Positions 34,701 to 44,664 are shown, numbered from the stretch's first letter. The stretch is DNA of 64,000 nucleotides from Bacillus sp. V2I10 (GCF_030817055.1 NZ_JAUSYV010000001.1:2442001-2506000); one strand, 5' to 3'. A program made the numbers and translations. The notes: a model not told the origin generated them from the sequence alone.

Positions 34701-36060
34701 GTGATTCCTAGTGAATATCAGCTTGAAATTGAAGATTATTCAGAGGATGGAAGCCGGGCGATTTTCGCATGGAAACATCCAGATGAGGAAGAGATGGGGA
34801 TCTGGATTGAGCTGGATGGAAACGGTCATCTGATTGATTTAACAAAAGACAAATCAACTGAAGAGGTTCATCACGATATCTTTGATCAAGATGAATTAAA
34901 AAAGAAAGCATTGCAATTTGCAGAGATTCATTATCCTGGTGCTGTTAATATGTTTATGGAAGAGCATGTACACAAAATAGATGAGAATCTCCGTATATCT
35001 TATATCCAGATGGAATTGGATTTGCCTTTGCCATTTACCGGTTTTTACATAGATATTAATGAACACGGGGAAATTATGCAGTTTCATTATGATGGTCCGG
35101 CAGAACACATTGTTTTTCCCGAGTTCCTGCTCCCTGAAGAAAAAGTTAAATGTGAATTTCTGAAAGACATGAAAATGAATCTGATAATTGTCCATCTTAA
35201 TAGAGAACTATATGAAAATGGGGACAATCTTCCTCACTTAGTGTATGAACCAGAATTGCTTTTTTATGAGATCCCGGTAGATGGGAAACAAAAAGTATTT
35301 ATTGAAAATGAAGAAGATAAAGAACAAATTTATAAAAGATTACCAAAGTTAGAATCTGGAGTCTCTCCAGAAGCGTTAACAGAACTGGGTGCAGGCTTTG
35401 CGAAAATTCGAGAGCAGGACTTCGGGGATGCGATTGGAGAGGTATATAGAAAACATGGAGACGAGCCAGCTGCAGCAGATCATAGCATCATGACTTTTTT
35501 TAACAAAAGAAATGAAAATACAATAAAAGTAAAGCGTGATAAAGAAACCGGCAAATTAATAGGATTCATTTCTTTTATTGAAACTGTGGGGAATCAATGG
35601 CTGAGCATAAAAGAATGTGAAATGGCTGCTGTTCAATTTTTAAATGCCATATATCCTGATGCTCATCTTTATTTCCAGATGGATCTGATGCAGATAGAAA
35701 GTGATGAGGGAAGAGCCCTTTTTCAATTTGATCTCATACACCATGGTATATCTGTAAGGTATGGAGCAGCCAGAATCAACGTTAACCGAACAACTGGTAA
35801 GATCACTCACTATCTCGGGCCCGAAGTTCTGCCTCGGCTGCTTTTGTCCATTGATCCTCATCCGGAAATTTCTAAAGATAAAGCTATAGAGATATTTGGA
35901 TCAGTCTTCCAGATTGAAAAGCAATGGGCTAAAGCGTATAAAGACAACTCTGAAAGGTATTATCAGCTTGTTTAATAAACCTATTTATTCTGAGCTTAAA
36001 GGGAAAGTTTCTTTTATTCATGCAAAAGAAGGAGAACTGATAGTTGAAAAAAGATTTTAA
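34701..36060 (+). pseudogene. YcdB/YcdC-domain (DUF4901-like) protein, frameshifted at the 3' end
   Basis: The main frame gives 424 residues (GTG start, 34701-35975) with repeated units of the type KKKALQFAEIHYPGA...YIQMELD...GFYIDINEHGEIMQF, resembling the repeated YcdB/YcdC domain of Bacillus proteins of unknown function. Directly after it, a second frame (NKPIYSELKGKVSFIHAKEGELIVEKRF, to 36058-36060) looks like the missing last ~30 residues, including the typical 'F-A-GE' strand that ends such domains. A single-base change near 35965-35975 would join them. No signal peptide is seen. Confidence 0.6.
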
Positions 36061-36135
36061 ACCCATTAAAAAGAGGCATCAGTTTTTAAGTAATACCTCA
36101 TAAAAAACGCTATATGGAATTTTTGCAGACGGGAA

Positions 36136-36480
36136 TTAGCGGGTGGCAGCAATTGAATGAAGGGGCATGGGTTTTAGAATAACTTTAATAGATTTCGGCA
36201 TTTTAAATTCATCCTGTGCTTTTTTAAAATACTTATACATCGCCTTGCTTCCGACAGCATTCGCTGAATGAATCGTGATGCGGTTGGCATAAAGTTGATA
36301 TTTAACCATGTATTCAACAAGCATAAGACCGTTTCTCGTTTTGTTTACGAGATCATGGTCAAGTGAAAGATGGTCAACACAGTTATTGCGCAAAAGACAG
36401 ATGCACTGATCTATATTTTCTGCCAAGACATATCCGCTCGGGCACGTTCGGTAATCATCTAAGAAGACACTGATTTGCAA
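36136..36480 (-). CDS. cyclic-phosphate processing receiver (cREC) domain protein
   Basis: 114 residues. Receiver-like fold with VFLDDYRTCP at the start, LSLDHDL in the middle and RITIHSANAVGSKAM, the landmarks of the cREC family. These domains were predicted bioinformatically to process cyclic nucleotide or cyclic phosphate ends of RNA, often in conflict systems; no partner genes are seen here. TTG start with CGGAGG 10 bases upstream. Confidence 0.75.
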   Translation of the reverse strand: MQISVFLDDYRTCPSGYVLAENIDQCICLLRNNCVDHLSLDHDLVNKTRNGLMLVEYMVKYQLYANRITIHSANAVGSKAMYKYFKKAQDEFKMPKSIKVILKPMPLHSIAATR

Positions 36481-36782
36481 GATGATTTCCTCCGATCAAT
36501 TTTTGACCTGTCTTAAGTGTAACATACCTTAAGTATAAACATAGGTGGGACCGTTTTGCCGGAGCGAGAAGGGTTACGTTTATAAAAGCTGTCAGAACGG
36601 GCTCTTCAATACTAATTGTTGTAAAAGAATCACAAAATAAAAAAATTTATAAAGCATTCAGGAGCTGGAAATGGTGTAAATTCAGCCATTAATGAATGAA
36701 TTGCAGGATATCTTCCTATTTTTCTTGGGATTACGGTCTTTATAGTGAAATACAATTTAAGATTTTTAAAGAGGGTGGAAAA

Positions 36783-37400
36783 ATGAATCATGCTTGGAAC
36801 AAAGTGATCTATAGGGTTTGGTCTCCAGTTTACGATAATTTTTTCAATTCAGGTCGCTTTCTCAATGCCCGAAAGGAAATATTTCAAGAAAGGACATTTA
36901 ATCGTACACAAAAAATCCTTTTTGTCGGTGTAGGAACAGGAGCAGATTTAGAACAGATTCATCACAATGGACTAGATATTACCGCTATAGATTTTTCACC
37001 TGAAATGCTTAACAAAGCAAAAGAGAAATTTCCCAGCTCTTCTATCCATTTCATAGAAATGGATGCTCAAGAAATGAATTTTCCTGATGAACAATTTGAC
37101 ATAGTAGTAGGGAGTTTAATACTCTCCGTAGTACCAGACGCAGATAAATGTTTTGGAGAAATGTCGCGGGTTTTGAAAAAAGAGGGTGAAATCATACTGT
37201 TTGATAAGTTTTCCTCTAAAGCAAAGAGGCTCTCCTTAATAAATAAAATCATTAGGCCATTTATCAAGGTTTTAGGAACTGATATGGGGTTGAATTTTGA
37301 AGAATTATTTGCAAAACAAAAAGTAAAACTGCGTATTAAAGAGGATACAGGGATCATGTTCGACGGAATGTATAGGAAGATAATAGTTACTAAGCTGTAA
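36783..37400 (+). CDS. class I SAM-dependent methyltransferase
   Basis: 205 residues. Motif I ILFVGVGTGADLEQI, then ITAIDFSPEMLNKAKEK, DIVVGSLILSVVPDADK and the CFGEMSRVLKKEGEIILFDKFS block: Methyltransf_11/25 type, close to phospholipid (phosphatidylethanolamine) N-methyltransferase-like and UbiE-like proteins. The ATG at 36783, preceded by AGAGGGTGG, is preferred to the 29-codon longer frame. Substrate unknown. Confidence 0.82.
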   Translation: MNHAWNKVIYRVWSPVYDNFFNSGRFLNARKEIFQERTFNRTQKILFVGVGTGADLEQIHHNGLDITAIDFSPEMLNKAKEKFPSSSIHFIEMDAQEMNFPDEQFDIVVGSLILSVVPDADKCFGEMSRVLKKEGEIILFDKFSSKAKRLSLINKIIRPFIKVLGTDMGLNFEELFAKQKVKLRIKEDTGIMFDGMYRKIIVTKL

Positions 37401-37536
37401 ATATCCTTTTTCCAGAATAGCGGGCCTCAGAAGCACTTAGTGTTCGTCAACATTAGGTAAGAAAGGGCAGAGTGAAATTAATATCCCTTAATAAAGAGAT
37501 CAGCAATAAGAACATCAATTGAATCTGAAATAGTTA

Positions 37537-37567
37537 ATGTTCAGAGTGGAAAATTCTGAGCATTTTT
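37537..37567 (+). terminator. terminator after the methyltransferase
   Basis: ATGTTCAGA / TCTGAGCAT stem (one G-U pair) with a T-run. The rest of 37401-37703 holds only the promoter region of the next gene. Confidence 0.6.
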
Positions 37568-37641
37568 GCGTTTTCTTTTTTCAAGAAAAGTGACATTCAG
37601 ATTTTTATCAAATTGCCCTTTTAGATGATTCGATAAAAATC

Positions 37642-37690
37642 TCTAAATAAATTCTAAATACATTGAATTAATTGTTCTATTTATTTAGAA
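37642..37690. promoter_or_regulatory. candidate ArsR-type operator
   Basis: TTCTAAATA (37652-37660) and its inverse TATTTAGAA (37682-37690), with an extra TCTAAATA at 37642. The repeats lie just before the ribosome binding site of the ArsR-like regulator, a usual place for autoregulation. Confidence 0.45.
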
Positions 37691-37712
37691 TAAAAATAAG
37701 GAGGTGATAAAA

Positions 37713-38756
37713 ATGAATTTATTAAATACATCCTTTGAAAGAAAATCATACGAAGTAGAACTAAAGCATTCGATATTATTTGAATGTGTGCTTGGAATTG
37801 CCATGATTACATATCCAAAACTGCATAACCAGCTGGTGAAGCCAAAGCAGGACTTGGATCACATCCGAAATAATCTTTCTGAAAGTCTGACTGCCGAGCT
37901 GCAATATTGTCAGGAACACAATACGTGGAAAATGCTGCTGCAGCTTTTGCACGAGAAGAATTTTTCTTCTTTAAAAGATCTACATGGTTTTATTGATGAT
38001 CTTCCTGATCAGCACCTGAAATACTTGATACTTCCTTACTTGGATCAAACTCAGGAAGAGAACCGTCTGAAGGCTTCCGGGGGAGATGCTGAATCTGAAA
38101 ATGAGATGATCCTTGCTTGTAAAGGGCACGCTTTTTTTCCGCAAATGATTCATTTTATCTGCAGATGTGACTTAAAAGAACTTAGAAACCATTTAAAAGA
38201 AATAACAAACGGCTGGTATAAAGAATTTATTCAAATACAGGAATTGGAAATGAGCACCATTCTCGAGCGTGATCAAAAGGAAAAGGAACAATGGCTCAAA
38301 AATCAGAGTCCTAAAGAGATTGTTCTTCATGCAACAGGTGTAGATTACAAACCGGAACCAGGTATTACAAAGGTGTTGCTGATCCCGCATCACATTTACC
38401 GGCCATGGACCATTCAGGCTAATTTAGAAGAAACAAAGGTCTTCTATTATCCTGTCAGTGATAACAGTCTGAATGAATCAGAAGATCCTTACGAGCCGTC
38501 TGCACAGCTTGTCGGGCGCCTTAAAGCAATTGGCGATGAAAAACGTCTGCGGATCGTTAAGCTACTTACTGAAAAAGAGAAAACGCTGAAGGAGCTTACA
38601 GCTTTACTTGGAATGGGCAAAACAACGGTCCATCACCATTTATCATTATTGCGTTCTGCAGGAATTGTAAAAGTGACTGGTGCTTATTATTCAGTAACAG
38701 AACAGGCTTTCCAAGGTATTGAAACCCAGATTGAGACTTATTTAGAACGGAGCTGA
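37713..38756 (+). CDS. ArsR/SmtB-family regulator with long N-terminal domain
   Basis: 347 residues. The C-terminal ~90 residues are a winged helix (LVGRLKAIGDEKRLRIVKLLTEKEKTLKELTALLGMGKTTVHHHLSLLRSAGIVKVTG). The first ~240 are a helical domain of unknown role seen in DUF5937-like regulators. The ATG at 37713 is chosen (AAGGAGG 8 bases upstream). The next gene, a transporter of the MFS type, starts 4 bp after the stop, so it is probably its target. Confidence 0.85.
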   Translation: MNLLNTSFERKSYEVELKHSILFECVLGIAMITYPKLHNQLVKPKQDLDHIRNNLSESLTAELQYCQEHNTWKMLLQLLHEKNFSSLKDLHGFIDDLPDQHLKYLILPYLDQTQEENRLKASGGDAESENEMILACKGHAFFPQMIHFICRCDLKELRNHLKEITNGWYKEFIQIQELEMSTILERDQKEKEQWLKNQSPKEIVLHATGVDYKPEPGITKVLLIPHHIYRPWTIQANLEETKVFYYPVSDNSLNESEDPYEPSAQLVGRLKAIGDEKRLRIVKLLTEKEKTLKELTALLGMGKTTVHHHLSLLRSAGIVKVTGAYYSVTEQAFQGIETQIETYLERS

Positions 38757-38760
38757 ATGG

Positions 38761-39955
38761 ATGAAAAGTGTTTCCATGCTTTTTTACAATCAGCTGATTT
38801 CAACATTCGCAAGTACGTTTGGCACCTTTTGCATTTCCTGGATTGTCTACGGGGAAACAGGCTCTAAGTTTGCGATGGGAGGACTTTGGCTGGTGAGCAT
38901 TGCCGGCCAGCTGCTGATCCAATTTTTAGCGGGTCCCTATATCGATCGTTTTCAAAGAACGAGTATGATGAAAGCTTCAGAATGGATAAGATGTTCAGCT
39001 TATTTTCTATTGTGGATGATCATTTTTTCCGGAAATGCAGAGGTTGAATTTCTTTACTTTGCTGCTTTTATAACTTCAATTGTTGTTTATGACTCTGCTT
39101 CTGCAGCGCTTATACCTAAACTCGTTAAAGATGAGGAATTAGTAAAAGTGAATGCGAAAATCTCAGGCGGGGTCCAGCTAATGAGGTTTATTTCTCTTCC
39201 AGCTGCAGGTTTGATAGTAACCGCTGTTGATTATGAGGAGGCTCTATTATCCATTTCTATTATGTTTTTCATTTCTTTTACAATGATACTGAAGATCAAT
39301 GAGCCATTTATCAGAAAAACGAAAAAGAATACTTGGAAAGCTCAATTTAAAGAGGGTTTCACACTTTATCGAAAACATCGGATTTTCCTTGTTTTAGGAG
39401 GATTTATTTTCGTTACTAGTTTTGGAGTGTACGCCTCGCAAACGATGTACATTCCTTACATAGCTGAGATAATCGGGCGGCTCTGCATTTGAATATGGTC
39501 TGTTTGCGGCTTCTTTTCCATTTGGCTATATTCTTGGGAGCTATGCTGCCGCTAAAATAAGAGAACCAAAACAATCACTTTATATTGTCATGACTTCTGC
39601 ACTATTTATTGGAGGCTGCACGTATTTAGCGTTAGGAGTCACTAAAGTTTTATGGGCTGCTATTTTAATAGAAGTCATTGCTGGCGCCGTCATGCCTTTT
39701 TGGAACATCTACAGCACGACGCTCTATCAGCGGCTGATACCTGATTCGATTCTTGGACAAATTCTGTCGGTTAGGTTCTTGTTAACAAAAGCGGCCGCTC
39801 CTTTGGGGATCTTGTATGGAACTTTTTGCGCTTCGCAAATTGGGATTTCTGCTTTGTTTTTATCCGTTGGGATCCTGATATGTATAGTATCAGGCGCAGG
39901 CGCTGTATTCCTGAAGGTACTAAGAAGGAGACTTTCAGTTCAGCCGGCTGATTAA
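38761..39955 (+). pseudogene. MFS transporter, frameshifted
   Basis: Residues 1-241 (MKSVSMLFYNQLISTFASTFGTFCISW...) read to 39492. The continuation GGSAFEYGLFAASFPFGYILGSYAAAKIREP runs in the next frame and on to the stop at 39955. One missing base in the run near 39474-39480 explains the break. Joined, about 397 residues with some eleven membrane helices result, typical of MFS_3-type (MacB-less macrolide/drug efflux-like) proteins. It is probably under control of the ArsR gene just upstream. Confidence 0.8.
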
Positions 39956-40058
39956 GCAGGGGTTAAGCAAGAGACAGCTTTTCCTCAATTTAATGTAAAA
40001 AAACATGCGTTTTCTTTGTCTTTTTTGTAAATGTATCGTAAAGGACGGACAACGAGAA

Positions 40059-40086
40059 TTTACAAAGTCAACAAACTTACTTAAAG
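40059..40086 (+). promoter_or_regulatory. possible PhoP-box upstream of alkaline phosphatase
   Basis: TTTACA, AACAAA and TTAAAG occur at an exact 11-bp period (40059, 40070, 40081), resembling degenerate TT(A/T/C)ACA hexamers of PhoP sites. A TATACT -10 lies near 40123. The match is weak beyond the first hexamer. Confidence 0.3.
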
Positions 40087-40144
40087 AAAAACCAATAGAA
40101 TGTAAATCGAGATTACTAATCTATACTATTGGGAGGTCGTTTCA

Positions 40145-41545
40145 TTGTTTAATAGAAAGTTTGGAAAAAAAGTCATTCCGGTTGCTGTACTTTCAGCAGT
40201 GGTTGCTGGGAGTTTAATTGGAAGCTTTCCTGAAGCGAAAGCGAATCATCCAGAAGCAGCCTCTAATAAAACAGGTGAAATCAAAAACGTTATTTTTCTA
40301 ATCGGTGACGGAATGGGAGTATCTTATACTTCGGCTTACCGCTATCTGCAGGATAATCCAAATACACCAGTGGCTGAACGCACGGAATTTGATAAACATC
40401 TTGTCGGCAATCAGATGACATATCCTGAAGATCCGGCAGAAAATGTAACGGATTCAGCGTCAGCGGCAACGGCAATGTCAACTGGCTACAAAACGTTCAA
40501 TGCAGCGATTGCTGTAGACAACGATGGAACGGAACTTAAAACGGTTTTAGAATCTGCAAAAGAAAAAGGAAAGGCAACTGGACTTGTTGCAACTTCTGAA
40601 ATCACGCATGCCACTCCGGCATCGTTCGGAGCACATGATATGAACCGAAAAAACATGAACTCATTAGCAGATGATTACTATGATGAAATGATTAACGGCA
40701 AGCACAAAGTAGACGTGATGCTTGGAGGCGGTATAAGCAATTTCATCCGCGGTGACCGCAACCTTACAGAAGAATTCAAAAAAGACGGATACAGCTATGT
40801 AACTAACAAGGAAGATTTATTGAAGGATAAAAATGAGCAAGTACTTGGATTGTTTGCTGAAGGCGGTATGCCAAAAATGATCGACCGCAACAATGAAACA
40901 CCTTCACTTCAAGACATGACAAACTCTGCATTGACAAGATTAAATAAGGACAAAGACGGATTTTTCCTTATGGTTGAAGGAAGCCAGGTTGACTGGGCAG
41001 GTCATGACAATGATATCGTCGCAGCCATGAGTGAAATGCAGGATTTTGAAAAAGCATACAAAGCAGCGATCGAGTTTGCTAAAAAGGACAAACATACACT
41101 AGTGGTTGCTACAGCTGATCATTCAACTGGCGGATATTCAATTGGCGCTAACGGTGTCTACAACTGGTTCGGTGAACCGATTAAAGCTGCTAAGCGCACA
41201 CCTGATTTCATGGCTAATGAAATTGTCACAAAAGGTGCAGATGCAGAAAAAACATTAAAGCAAAACATCGATTTAGATCTGACGGCAGAAGAGATTAATT
41301 CTGTTAAAAAGTCTGCTGAGGAAGGAAAAGCAGATAAAGATAAAGGCATTTTAAGAGTAGATAATGCAATTGAAGCTATTTTTAACAAGCGTACAAACAC
41401 AGGCTGGACAACTGGCGGACACACAGGAGAAGATGTACCTGTATTTGCTTATGGACCTGGATCAGAAATGTTTGCAGGCCAAAAAGACAACACGGATCAT
41501 GCAGAAATAATCTTTAAGATTTTAGAGAAAAACAAAAAGAAATAA
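40145..41545 (+). CDS. secreted alkaline phosphatase (PhoA/PhoB family)
   Basis: 466 residues. Sec signal peptide (KKVIPVAVLSAVVAGSLIG, AxA site EAKA-NH). Metal and catalytic blocks: FLIGDGMGVSYTSA (Zn/Mg Asp), NVTDSASAATAMSTGYKT with the nucleophilic Ser, MVEGSQVDWAGHDND, VATADHSTGGY and GWTTGGHTGEDVPVFAYGP with the His ligands. It releases phosphate from organic esters outside the cell. TTG start after TGGGAGGTCG. Probably induced under phosphate limitation through PhoPR, as in B. subtilis. Confidence 0.93.
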   Translation: MFNRKFGKKVIPVAVLSAVVAGSLIGSFPEAKANHPEAASNKTGEIKNVIFLIGDGMGVSYTSAYRYLQDNPNTPVAERTEFDKHLVGNQMTYPEDPAENVTDSASAATAMSTGYKTFNAAIAVDNDGTELKTVLESAKEKGKATGLVATSEITHATPASFGAHDMNRKNMNSLADDYYDEMINGKHKVDVMLGGGISNFIRGDRNLTEEFKKDGYSYVTNKEDLLKDKNEQVLGLFAEGGMPKMIDRNNETPSLQDMTNSALTRLNKDKDGFFLMVEGSQVDWAGHDNDIVAAMSEMQDFEKAYKAAIEFAKKDKHTLVVATADHSTGGYSIGANGVYNWFGEPIKAAKRTPDFMANEIVTKGADAEKTLKQNIDLDLTAEEINSVKKSAEEGKADKDKGILRVDNAIEAIFNKRTNTGWTTGGHTGEDVPVFAYGPGSEMFAGQKDNTDHAEIIFKILEKNKKK

Positions 41546-41585
41546 GCAGGAATCCGCTGTTCGTCGGTGACTCTTACGAACTGCC

Positions 41586-41620
41586 CCGGCGATGAAGCCT
41601 AAAAAGATCTTCATCGCCGG
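41586..41620. other. strong GC-rich hairpin without T-run
   Basis: Perfect 12-bp inverted repeat CCGGCGATGAAG (41586-41597) / CTTCATCGCCGG (41609-41620) with an 11-nt loop, 40 bp after the phosphatase stop. No T-tract follows, so it may be an mRNA-stabilising 3' structure, an intrinsic terminator of unusual kind or a protein site. Confidence 0.6.
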
Positions 41621-41687
41621 ACCCATATCTGCCAAAAGCAGAACAACTTATAATCTATATCCACTCCTAGAGAAAAGGGGATTACAA

Positions 41688-42350
41688 ATGAAAAAATTAT
41701 GGACACTCCTATCATTAACGTTCATTCTTACAGCATGTTCAGCTCAAGCTTCAGCACCAAAAGATGCTGCTAAAGAAGAGAAAGAAAAAGTATCTGAACC
41801 CTCAGCAAATAAACAATCTGCAAATGATGTCTACGTTCCAAACCCTCAAATTACAGATGACCGCGAGCTGCTTGAAGTCGGCCAGACTTTTAAGGACGAC
41901 AAAGGAGCAGCAGAGTTAAAAGCTATAAAGAAAGTCAATGAAACGTACCAAGTCGGCGATGTTGAACTAATGATCCATGATGTCAAAATTATCGAGCATA
42001 CACCGGCCTACAGCATGATCGATTTCTTTCACTCTTTTACACATGAAGAAACGTTTAATATTGTGAAAGTAAAGATTGAAGTTAAGAATACGTCAGATCA
42101 GCCTGTTTTCTTCTCACCGTTAGCTGTCCTTGAAACGAATACAGGCGAGCATAAAGATTGGGAGTCTGATATTTACCTCGAGGAGTTAAATGGCGAACTT
42201 GCGGCAAATGGATCTAAACAGGGGAACATCGGATTTATCTTAGATCATTCTGATAAAGAGGTTAAGAGTATTAAGATTTTGACGAGTGATCTATTAAATG
42301 AAGATCAACAGATAGAGGAGAAAGCACAGGAAATAAACATTGAGTTTTAA
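41688..42350 (+). CDS. DUF4352-domain lipoprotein
   Basis: 220 residues from the ATG at 41688 (AAAGGGG upstream); the longer in-frame start at 41592 lies in a hairpin and is rejected. Lipobox LTACS in MKKLWTLLSLTFILTACSAQA, a Lys/Glu/Ser-rich linker, then an immunoglobulin-like DUF4352 (telokinin-like) domain from about residue 75 (VGDVELMIHDVKIIE...FNIVKVKIEVKNTSDQPVFFSPLAVLETN). Membrane-anchored on the outside; function unknown. Confidence 0.85.
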   Translation: MKKLWTLLSLTFILTACSAQASAPKDAAKEEKEKVSEPSANKQSANDVYVPNPQITDDRELLEVGQTFKDDKGAAELKAIKKVNETYQVGDVELMIHDVKIIEHTPAYSMIDFFHSFTHEETFNIVKVKIEVKNTSDQPVFFSPLAVLETNTGEHKDWESDIYLEELNGELAANGSKQGNIGFILDHSDKEVKSIKILTSDLLNEDQQIEEKAQEINIEF

Positions 42351-42357
42351 TAGGTAA

Positions 42358-42392
42358 AAAAAGACAATGCCAATAAGGCATTGTCTTTTTAA
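42358..42392 (+). terminator. terminator of the DUF4352 gene
   Basis: Perfect AAAAAGACAATGCC / GGCATTGTCTTTTT stem 7 bp after the stop. Confidence 0.92.
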
Positions 42393-42577
42393 TTGGAAGA
42401 AATTTTATCGGAATAAAGTAAACGCATTCAATCCTGATACATAAAGGTTTGTTCCTTTTTTGCAAAAGAGTACTGAAAAAATGAACTAGTCAATCAATTT
42501 AATAGCTGATATACTTTGAACTATTATTTTTATGACTATTTTCTTATAGGAACTACTACATCAAAGGAGCTTTTTAC

Positions 42578-43903
42578 ATGACGAAGGAATTTACTGGGAA
42601 ACAACTTGTACTTATTAGTTTAATGCTATTTTCAATGTTTTTTGGGGCAGGAAATTTAATTTTCCCAGTCTTTCTTGGACAGGCTGCCGGGGATAATATG
42701 TGGCCATCACTTGCAGGATTTATTGTTTCTGCAGTAGGACTGCCGATCCTCGGGGTTGTGGCTGTTGCGAAAGCAGGGAGCTTTCATACACTGAATTCCC
42801 GTGTACACCCGCTATTTGCTCTTATCTTTCCATTTATCATTTATATTTCAATCGGACCGGGGCTTGCCATCCCTAGAGCAGGAAGTCTTGCCTACGAAAT
42901 GGGAGCAGCACCATTTCTTCCTGAAGGATTAGCCGTTAATCCTGCAGCACTATTCATTTACACACTTGTCTTTTTTGGTCTAGTTTACTGGCTGAGCATG
43001 TCACCATCTAAGCTTGTGGATTTGTTTGGAAAACTGCTTACGCCGATTGTGCTTGCACTTATTGTGATTATTTTGGTGAAAAGCCTGATCACTCCAATTG
43101 GTTCTTTTGAACTTCCAACAGGCAATTATGGAAATAGTCCTGTTTTTCAGGGATTTTTGGATGGCTATTTAACGATGGACGCCCTTGCTGCCCTTGCATT
43201 TGGCATTGTGATTGCCAATACGATTCGGGCACAGGGAGTAGGGAATGATAAGAAGCTGTCGCACTATATGATTTCCGCAGGAATCGGAGCTGGAATCCTG
43301 CTGACTGTCATCTACATTATCCTTGGATATCTAGGTGCTACTAGCGCATCTCTTGGCCAATCAGAAAACGGTGCGCAGATTCTGACAAATATTATGGGGT
43401 ATCTCTTCGGTCAAAGCGGTACTCTTATCTTAGGAATTGTTTTTACACTTGCATGCTTCTGCGTCTCCATTGGTCTTGTGATTTCATGCAGTCAGTTTTT
43501 CGCTAGTGCAGTGCCAAAAGTTCCATATAAAGCCTGGGTTCTGATTCTTTGTCTGACTAGCACAGCTGTTGCGAATTTAGGTTTAACTCAGATTCTTACA
43601 GTGTCCGTGCCGATTCTGGGCATGATTTACCCAATTGCGATTGTGCTGATCTTCCTTGCACTAATCCATCAGTATATTGAAAACAGTCCTTATATATATG
43701 TTACAACTGTCGCGGTTGTCGGACTGTTCAGCATCCTGGATACAGTAAATAAAACATTATTGACAGAAGCATTGAGTCCGGTTCTGAATGCAATGCCGCT
43801 GTATCAAGAGGGAATCGGCTGGCTCATTCCGGCAGTCATCGGGATTGCATTTGGATATCTTCTTGGTAAAAGAAAAACATCAAGTGTTCCTGCCTATAAA
43901 TAA
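42578..43903 (+). CDS. brnQ: branched-chain amino acid transport system II carrier (LIVCS), BrnQ type
   Basis: 441 residues, twelve membrane segments. The family start LMLFSMFFGAGNLIFPVFLGQAAG and the block FIIYISIGPGLAIPRAGSLAYEMG (about 90-110) are clear. BrnQ takes up Leu, Ile and Val with Na+ or H+. CAAAGGAGC site upstream. A long hairpin terminator follows at 43998-44067. No T-box or CodY site was recognised by eye. Confidence 0.93.
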   Translation: MTKEFTGKQLVLISLMLFSMFFGAGNLIFPVFLGQAAGDNMWPSLAGFIVSAVGLPILGVVAVAKAGSFHTLNSRVHPLFALIFPFIIYISIGPGLAIPRAGSLAYEMGAAPFLPEGLAVNPAALFIYTLVFFGLVYWLSMSPSKLVDLFGKLLTPIVLALIVIILVKSLITPIGSFELPTGNYGNSPVFQGFLDGYLTMDALAALAFGIVIANTIRAQGVGNDKKLSHYMISAGIGAGILLTVIYIILGYLGATSASLGQSENGAQILTNIMGYLFGQSGTLILGIVFTLACFCVSIGLVISCSQFFASAVPKVPYKAWVLILCLTSTAVANLGLTQILTVSVPILGMIYPIAIVLIFLALIHQYIENSPYIYVTTVAVVGLFSILDTVNKTLLTEALSPVLNAMPLYQEGIGWLIPAVIGIAFGYLLGKRKTSSVPAYK

Positions 43904-43997
43904 TAATAGATCCATTCAGGTATTTTCATCTGTTTCGGATAGCTCGGTGGCTTCGTAAACCATGCATCCGTTTTATCAGGGATAATATGTCAATTGC

Positions 43998-44067
43998 AAC
44001 CCCCTGCTTTTTAACCTCAATCAGTGCCTTTATCAGCTGATTGCCAGGAATGAAGCAGGGGGTTTTT
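43998..44067 (+). terminator. long two-stem terminator downstream of brnQ
   Basis: Outer stem AACCCCCTGCTT (43998-44009) / AAGCAGGGGGTT (44053-44064) with TTT after; inner stem CAATCAG / CTGATTG. 95 bp after brnQ. Between 43904 and 44283 nothing else is seen. Confidence 0.8.
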
Positions 44068-44283
44068 ATGACGAATGGTTTTAAGTCTGTTTTATTAAGG
44101 AGACCTCTTTTGTTAAAGGTTCTCCAGTTGAAAAAACCAGCTGATAGTCTGTGCCCTTCGTTTCTTAAAGCTTTGTCTTTTTCTGACAGCTTTTAACCAG
44201 TATCTTCTACCCAGTCCTTTAAAAAATCGTTTCTTGATTTCTTGTATACCTTCACCTGTAATCCGCAAATGATAGTCCCAACA

Positions 44284-44577
44284 TTATCCAAACCGGCCGA
44301 CTTGAGCTAGGTATCCCTCGCATATATTAAAACCGCTCGAGTATACCTTTCCATAAATGACGAAAAACTTCCGATGATTTCTATAATTGATAGTATGGTA
44401 CTCGTAAATATCCTTTCCGGCGAAGCAGGACCTCTGCAGCGTTTTCATCAGCTCTAAAAACCTCATGATGACAGGATCTTCCGAATATAAAAGTATTTTT
44501 TGCACTTTTGTATATTCTTCATTTCCATTTTTATTGTCGCGTTGCAAAACAGAAAGAAACAGATCATAAGCCCGCAT
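44284..44577 (-). CDS. doubtful hypothetical protein
   Basis: A 97-residue frame with protein-like composition but no ribosome binding site before its ATG and no recognised family. It could be a remnant. It is divergent from the opu operon. Confidence 0.3.
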   Translation of the reverse strand: MRAYDLFLSVLQRDNKNGNEEYTKVQKILLYSEDPVIMRFLELMKTLQRSCFAGKDIYEYHTINYRNHRKFFVIYGKVYSSGFNICEGYLAQVGRFG

Positions 44578-44664
44578 TATCGATAAAATAGGGTTAGGCT
44601 CACAAGTGAATTTTAGAGAAGGAAATGTATGGAATGAAGGGAACTGTCAAAAAGCAAAAAAAAT

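Noticed and set aside
40005..40217. 70-codon frame before alkaline phosphatase
   Set aside because: It overlaps the promoter and the start of the phosphatase gene in another frame without its own ribosome binding site.
41592..41687. Longer start of the DUF4352 lipoprotein
   Set aside because: It would run through a perfect hairpin and bury the lipoprotein signal; the ATG at 41688 starts a normal signal peptide.
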